Assembly: GCA_964516325.1 (NCBI GenBank)
Contig: CAZFAP010000014.1
Span: 1-44,251, forward strand
Direction of reading: 5' to 3'
DNA length: 44,251 nt
DNA from: CAZFAP01 sp964516325
Lineage (GTDB): Bacteria > Auribacterota > JABMQX01
Shown here: piece after piece, positions 40,274 to 44,251 of the stretch
How the letters are laid out: each line of letters starts with the position of its first letter
Position numbering within the stretch: position 1 is the first letter of the stretch
Notes under the pieces: model-generated
What the model saw: the letters and a program-made list of their open reading frames with translations, nothing else
The model's database searches: none
Told to the model about the DNA's origin: nothing
Program-made: the position numbers and the translations under genes

Positions 40274-41449
40274 ATGAGAGTCGTTGTGAAAATCTCAAGC
40301 CTGGCGGTAGCTTGCGGGATTGCGTGTTTGAGCGTCCTCGGTTTCGCGAGCGAGATCAGCGAAGCAAACCGCCTGTTCGTCCTCGAGAAGTACGAAGACG
40401 CGAATCGAATCTACGAAGGCGTTGTCTCCAGGGGCGATCAGAAAGAGGCGCCGGAGGCGTTTTTTGGGCTCGGCAGGGCTTATCAATTCCTCGGGCAATG
40501 GGAGCGGGCAAGACAAAACTTCGAGAGAATCTTTCGCGATTACCCCGACTCTGACCTCGTGCCCGTCGCGAAAATTCAAATCGGCCAGTGCGAGATCAGG
40601 CTCGGCAATCTGAAAAGGGCTTTGCTTCTCTTCGAGGAAATTGAGAAAAGCCATCCGGGACAGGACGCCGCCGTGGACGCTATCTACAACGCGGCCAACC
40701 TCAACGCGGGTTTTTTCGGAGACGACGTCATGAATACCCGTGTCGCAATGAGGCGCTATCGTGTCGTGCTGGAATCAGGCAAAGCGAACCGGTACGCCGT
40801 GCAGTCGTATTTCGGTCTTGGGCAGTGCTACGCGCTTCTTGGGGATTATTGGCGTGCCGTGGATGCGTTTCGCGCCGTGCTCCGAGAAGGGCCGAATACC
40901 GTCTGGGCGGGTTACGCCCGCGACCAGATAGCGAACGCCGTCAAATCGCTCCAGAAGGAACCGGGACTGTCGCCGCCCATGGAGCCGCCAGCGTTCTGGC
41001 TTGATTTGCAGAGCAAGACTGTCGCTCCCCTGGAAACCAGAGAGCGCGTTGACCTCCATTTCAGCGTGAGTCCCCCGATGCTGAGAGTCCGCGCCGTCGG
41101 CTTTTTCACCGAGTCCCAGGACCCGAATTCCGGAGCGGAGAAAGTCTTCTACTGGAAGCCCACGATCTACTACAAGGGCTACGTTTTCAATTGCGATCGC
41201 GGGACTGTGAACAGAGCTCAGCGTTTCGTCGAGTGCGTAGGCAACGTCAAGTGCACCGACGACATGACGATCCCCACCCTCACCGTCACAAGCGGTGCGC
41301 TAACGCTCGACCTGGGGAAAAACAAAGCCATCTTCTCGCGCGACGTGCGCCTGGAAAAGCGCGAAGGAGACAAGCCCGCACAGCAACTCATGGTCGGCGA
41401 ACTCCATCTCCTCCTTGACTCCGGCAACATCGAGGTCCCCGCCCAGTAA
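40274..41449 (+). CDS. Exported TPR protein with an LptA/OstA-like C-terminal region
   Basis: The protein has 391 residues. A signal peptide (about 1-24) is followed by five or six tetratricopeptide repeats (EANRLFVLEKYEDANRIYEG, EAFFGLGRAYQFLGQWERA, VQSYFGLGQCYALLGDYWRAVDAF) through about residue 235. The remainder (about 260-391) is all-beta in appearance. Its end resembles the stacked strands of LptA/OstA-like lipopolysaccharide-transport proteins (RAQRFVECVGNVKCT, TVTSGALTLDLGKNKAIFSRDVRLEK, GELHLLLDSGNIEV). It starts six bases after the anti-sigma stop, in the same operon. An envelope-assembly or stress role fits, but the LptA likeness is by eye. Confidence 0.75.
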   Translation: MRVVVKISSLAVACGIACLSVLGFASEISEANRLFVLEKYEDANRIYEGVVSRGDQKEAPEAFFGLGRAYQFLGQWERARQNFERIFRDYPDSDLVPVAKIQIGQCEIRLGNLKRALLLFEEIEKSHPGQDAAVDAIYNAANLNAGFFGDDVMNTRVAMRRYRVVLESGKANRYAVQSYFGLGQCYALLGDYWRAVDAFRAVLREGPNTVWAGYARDQIANAVKSLQKEPGLSPPMEPPAFWLDLQSKTVAPLETRERVDLHFSVSPPMLRVRAVGFFTESQDPNSGAEKVFYWKPTIYYKGYVFNCDRGTVNRAQRFVECVGNVKCTDDMTIPTLTVTSGALTLDLGKNKAIFSRDVRLEKREGDKPAQQLMVGELHLLLDSGNIEVPAQ

Positions 41450-41553
41450 CGCATCCGCCATCTCCTCAGCGAATAACCTGTCTTGTGCGGATTGTCGCGG
41501 CTCGTGTCCCATTTGCCCCGGCTGGCCCGGCGTCCGCATTGGCGGCGCCGCGA

Positions 41554-42732
41554 TCAGGAACCAGTGCGGCGCCCGGATGAAAACCCGTTCGGGCTTCGTC
41601 TGATCCGTCGGCTCTGCACGATAGTCTGCAGTGCTAAGAGGGAAAAAACGCACGCCAGGAATAGATACGGCGCCTTGAGATTGAATGCGCTGGCGACGAT
41701 CCCGGAAAAAATTGCCCCGAAAACCCGGCCAGCCGCCAGAAGCGCCTCGTGCACCCCAGCCAGCGAACTCCGAAACACCGGCTCGTGCAGCGTATAGAAT
41801 AAGCTCGAAAAATAGCTCAGTCCCGAAGCCAGACCCACGACGGCAAAGGCGCCTGCGAACGCCACTCCGCTGTCGAACGCGAAAACGGCGAAAAACGCCA
41901 GCGCCATCGCCCCTTGCGCCACCAGAAGGAAGCCCACACTATTGTGCCACCGCGAACTCTTCCCGAGCAGGTAAAACGACACGAGCTGCCCCAGATAGAT
42001 GGAGAAAATGATGTAACTGACGACCGGCTTGCTCAAACACAGGTGGTCGCCGAGCTTTGGGAACAGCGCGAATACGCACCCCGCGGACGCGTACGTCAGC
42101 AGGATGAATATCCTCGCCGTAGCGAGAAAGAATCTCTTCCCGGCGAGGCCTGCGGGCGTGTGTGAAGTGATTTCTGGCGAAGACACGGCTTCCGGGCGAT
42201 CGGATGTTCCCGGCCTCAGAAGCGCCCCGCCCGCGATGATTGGCGCCAGACATGCCGCCGCGATCAGGAACGGAGCCCGAAAATCCCAGCCGTATAGCGT
42301 GCCGCAGACGGCCGTCGCTGCCGCATACCCCGTGCACCACCACAGATTAAATCGGGTTAAGACGCGGTAAAGACCATCACCGGACTTACCCCGCCCCAGA
42401 TAGTGCTCCAGAGGCGGCCAGAAAAACGCGGAAACAACCCCTATTAGCAAACCGAGCACTATGAAAAGTGGGACGGTGGTCGCTGCCGCGCTCAGGAGGC
42501 ACAGCACCAGAAGAAACGCGGAACTCGCAATGGAGCTAATCCGAGCGTCAACCGCGGAAAACCATCTCGCGAGGCAAAAGCAAATGAGGCCGTATGACGC
42601 GGAAGGAGCGCTCCCCAGAAGCCCGAGCGCCGTCGGAGACGCCCCCGCGTCAACCGCACGGAAGGTCAACCCGAGCATCAGAAGCACGACCGTAACATCC
42701 ATCAGGAACGAGAATAGATAGACCATAGGCAC
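41554..42732 (-). CDS. Major facilitator superfamily transporter
   Basis: This 392-residue membrane protein has about 12 hydrophobic segments in two sets of six, with a polar loop near residue 180-200 as in MFS carriers. The N-terminal segment MVYLFSFLMDVTVVLLMLGL is followed by a GLLGSAPSASYGLICF stretch. The substrate is not evident; there is no drug- or sugar-family signature that I recognise. The start is a GTG at 42732 or the ATG at 42726; neither has a clear ribosome site. It lies 99 bp downstream of the deacetylase gene on the same strand and faces the TPR gene tail to tail. Confidence 0.82.
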   Translation of the reverse strand: MPMVYLFSFLMDVTVVLLMLGLTFRAVDAGASPTALGLLGSAPSASYGLICFCLARWFSAVDARISSIASSAFLLVLCLLSAAATTVPLFIVLGLLIGVVSAFFWPPLEHYLGRGKSGDGLYRVLTRFNLWWCTGYAAATAVCGTLYGWDFRAPFLIAAACLAPIIAGGALLRPGTSDRPEAVSSPEITSHTPAGLAGKRFFLATARIFILLTYASAGCVFALFPKLGDHLCLSKPVVSYIIFSIYLGQLVSFYLLGKSSRWHNSVGFLLVAQGAMALAFFAVFAFDSGVAFAGAFAVVGLASGLSYFSSLFYTLHEPVFRSSLAGVHEALLAAGRVFGAIFSGIVASAFNLKAPYLFLACVFSLLALQTIVQSRRIRRSPNGFSSGRRTGS

Positions 42733-42831
42733 GATTAGTTGAAGGTCGGATAACGCTTCACGGTTTGCCTTCGCATCCGGGCCCGTCTTTGCTGTTCGCC
42801 TGGTGGGCGGTGAAGCGGCTGGTCGAGAGGG

Positions 42832-43914
42832 TCATTCGTACACCTTCCCGTCGAGGATTTGCATCACCCGCTCCGCAGACGTGGGGAAAACGACGGTCTT
42901 GCCGAGCTTTCTCGCGGAGATGCAGATGTTCGCAATGTACTCCTCGAGGTTGGCCGCGGTGAGAAGATTGATGTCGTGGAACAGGACGATCAATCCCTGC
43001 TTTCGCGACGCAACACATCGTCGGACACCTTCTGCGATGTTCTGATTCACCTCGTCCACCGTCGCCGCTCCCGCGTTGTCTCCGCCGTCAATGTCCCACA
43101 AAATCATTTTCAGACCCTGCCGCCGATAAACAGCTCGGACCGTCCGATTCCTCTCGCCGTACGTGGGGCGAACGTACAGGGGGACATTCCCGGTCAGCTT
43201 TTGAATCCTGCTCTTGGCACTGACCATGTCGCTTTCGAGGCCGTTCGCGCCATCCGTCGCCTCGAGGACCGCGTTTTCATTGGCATCGTAGGGGCGGGCT
43301 ACGGCCCGCATGCAGTGGCTCGCATGGTCCCTCGCGGAGCCGGTGTGTATCCCGACCACATGTCCCCGCCGCGCCACCTCTGCGATTACATCCCGCCCTA
43401 TCTGTGTTCCTCCTCTTCCCGGAGCATGCGTCTGCACGAAGAACACCGCTTTTATGTCCTTCTGGAGGAGATTGTCCTTCAACGTCGCAAGGACTTCCTC
43501 GGTGTGGTTTCTCCCGATGCCGAGAGGCTCCACGTGCGGCCCGTCGTCGAAGCTCAGCACAACCTCAAGCACGTCTTTGCTCGCCTCGGCTTCGGCAGGG
43601 GGCGTTTTCTCCTCGGATGGCGCTGCCCCACGGGCCGGCTGCGAAGCGTCCTGGTTTTTCACTCCCTGCGGCGAGCTGGCTTGCCCTGCGCCAGCCGGTC
43701 TCAGCGTTGCCGTTGCTGCCTGGAAGTCAGACGAGCGCACCCCTGCCGCCGTGAGCCTGCCGTTGCGCTTTTCGCGAGAGCGCGACTCTGAGTCCCGCCC
43801 GCTCATCGTGAGCGAAAAGCAGAAAACGATTCCGCCCACCCACAACAGCGGCACAAGCTTTGGCAGTAACGCTACTATGACCCTTGGAATGGTCCTGTTC
43901 ATGAACGCACCCAT
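42832..43914 (-). CDS. Membrane-anchored polysaccharide deacetylase (NodB-homology) protein
   Basis: The protein has 360 residues. One transmembrane helix (about 15-37) precedes a low-complexity linker (about 40-112), then a NodB-homology domain. Motif 1 is SFDDGPH (Asp123-Asp124), motif 2 is GIHTGSARDHASH (His190, with the second His shifted from the usual HTxxH spacing), motif 3 VRPTYGERN, motif 4 LWDIDGGD and motif 5 IVLFHDI. Such enzymes remove N-acetyl groups from chitin-like or peptidoglycan polymers using a divalent metal. The unusual motif 2 spacing makes activity uncertain. GAGGG precedes the ATG. It may form a pair with the MFS gene. Confidence 0.85.
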   Translation of the reverse strand: MGAFMNRTIPRVIVALLPKLVPLLWVGGIVFCFSLTMSGRDSESRSREKRNGRLTAAGVRSSDFQAATATLRPAGAGQASSPQGVKNQDASQPARGAAPSEEKTPPAEAEASKDVLEVVLSFDDGPHVEPLGIGRNHTEEVLATLKDNLLQKDIKAVFFVQTHAPGRGGTQIGRDVIAEVARRGHVVGIHTGSARDHASHCMRAVARPYDANENAVLEATDGANGLESDMVSAKSRIQKLTGNVPLYVRPTYGERNRTVRAVYRRQGLKMILWDIDGGDNAGAATVDEVNQNIAEGVRRCVASRKQGLIVLFHDINLLTAANLEEYIANICISARKLGKTVVFPTSAERVMQILDGKVYE

Positions 43915-44136
43915 CCGGTCCCTCTGTGAGAGCGCGCAAACCGAGTCCTTGTCGGGAGGAACCGACTCCCGGCGGGAAACGCGTCCCTGATATGTCGCCG
44001 GATATTATCCGAACATAGCCCCCCACGCAACCAATTTCAGGGCACGCGGCTTCCACCTCACCTCCCCGGTAACTCAGCCCCCCGTACCCCTGCTCAGCTT
44101 GTGCATGCATGGGTCATAATTCCGCGACAAAATCTC
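43915..44136. other. Intergenic region, nothing identified
   Basis: Between the divergent deacetylase gene and the promoter at 44137. No gene or obvious structure is seen. Confidence 0.4.
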
Positions 44137-44165
44137 TTGACAAAGGACGCCAACAGTGGTTTATT
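44137..44165 (+). promoter_or_regulatory. Sigma-70-type promoter at the right edge
   Basis: Perfect TTGACA (44137-44142), a 17-bp spacer and TTTATT (44160-44165; four of six matches to TATAAT). It points toward the right end of the window and precedes two closely spaced ATGs. Confidence 0.6.
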
Positions 44166-44179
44166 CACTTGGAGGGAAG

Positions 44180-44218
44180 ATGGGAGTTTGGGGTCGTGAG
44201 GCCTGGGTGGGACAATGA
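44180..44218 (+). CDS. Possible 12-codon leader peptide
   Basis: An ATG preceded by GGAGGGAAG opens a frame of 12 codons (MGVWGREAWVGQ) that ends in TGA overlapping the next ATG. The two Trp codons are notable. It may be a translated leader or simply a spurious start. Confidence 0.25.
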   Translation: MGVWGREAWVGQ

Positions 44219-44251
44219 ATGCGTTGAGGAAGAACCCAGAACGAACGAAAA
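44215..44251 (+). CDS. Probable start of a gene cut by the right edge
   Basis: An ATG at 44215 preceded by GGGTGGGA opens a frame (MNALRKNPERTK) that runs off the end. The promoter at 44137 supports it. Only 12 codons are visible, so no function can be given. Confidence 0.35.
   Translation, partial: MNALRKNPERTK

Noticed and set aside
1..44251. tRNA, rRNA and riboswitches
   Set aside because: I looked for cloverleaf and conserved riboswitch cores in the larger gaps and found none; short or divergent ones could be missed by eye.

Overview
The window is about 44 kb of moderately GC-rich bacterial DNA. It is densely coding, with 30 complete protein genes, one gene cut by the left edge, one probable gene start at the right edge, and a few broken genes. 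The content points to an uncultured environmental bacterium of the PVC/FCB-like part of the tree (Planctomycetota, Sumerlaeota, Hydrogenedentota and similar). The signs are ThuA and DUF1080 proteins, Tat-exported aldo/keto reductase-fold proteins and sugar isomerases, planctomycete-style pseudopilin-like C-termini, long beta-helix and thrombospondin-type-3 surface proteins, and iterated intergenic hairpins. The phylum is an inference; there is no rRNA or tRNA here to fix it.

Region 1 (1-8252) is the most striking. A ThuA-DUF1080 protein and a Tat-exported TIM-barrel sugar isomerase lie on the minus strand. Divergent from them runs an alternating series on the plus strand: AKR-fold protein, tetraheme cytochrome fused to DUF1080, AKR-fold protein, free tetraheme cytochrome lipoprotein, AKR-fold protein. 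All three AKRs carry Tat signals and all lack the usual catalytic Tyr, Lys and His. With the 3-keto-glycoside hydrolase-type DUF1080 domains this suggests an extracytoplasmic sugar (or related polyol/glycoside) redox module that passes electrons to c-type hemes rather than to a soluble NADPH pool. That function is inferred.

Region 2 (8314-19420) holds a Schlafen-AlbA_2 protein, a gene-poor stretch with three successive short-loop hairpins, and a minus-strand ECF sigma / zinc-finger anti-sigma / two-exported-protein operon. A purple-acid-phosphatase-like metallophosphoesterase, a HicB antitoxin with a frameshifted hicA, and the universal ATPase YchF follow.

Region 3 (19556-24608) has an 11-unit tandem-repeat beta-propeller-like protein, a Gfo/Idh/MocA protein with altered catalytic motifs, a TatD nuclease fused to a radical SAM domain, and a cytoplasmic TIM-barrel isomerase.

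Region 4 (24882-28797) is a 0.77-kb group II intron that has lost nearly all of its reverse-transcriptase gene, followed by a tightly coupled hisD-hisC-hisB cluster.

Region 5 (28894-38523) encodes exported proteins: a two-domain PsbP-like protein, a DUF4380 protein, a 1454-residue beta-helix protein with four modules, and a feruloyl-esterase/PHB-depolymerase-like hydrolase with a long calcium-binding-type repeat tail. The last two share a C-terminal module.

Region 6 (39007-44251) has a second ECF sigma / anti-sigma pair followed by a TPR protein with an LptA/OstA-like tail, then a minus-strand MFS transporter and a membrane-anchored polysaccharide deacetylase. The right end has a clear promoter and a probable gene start.
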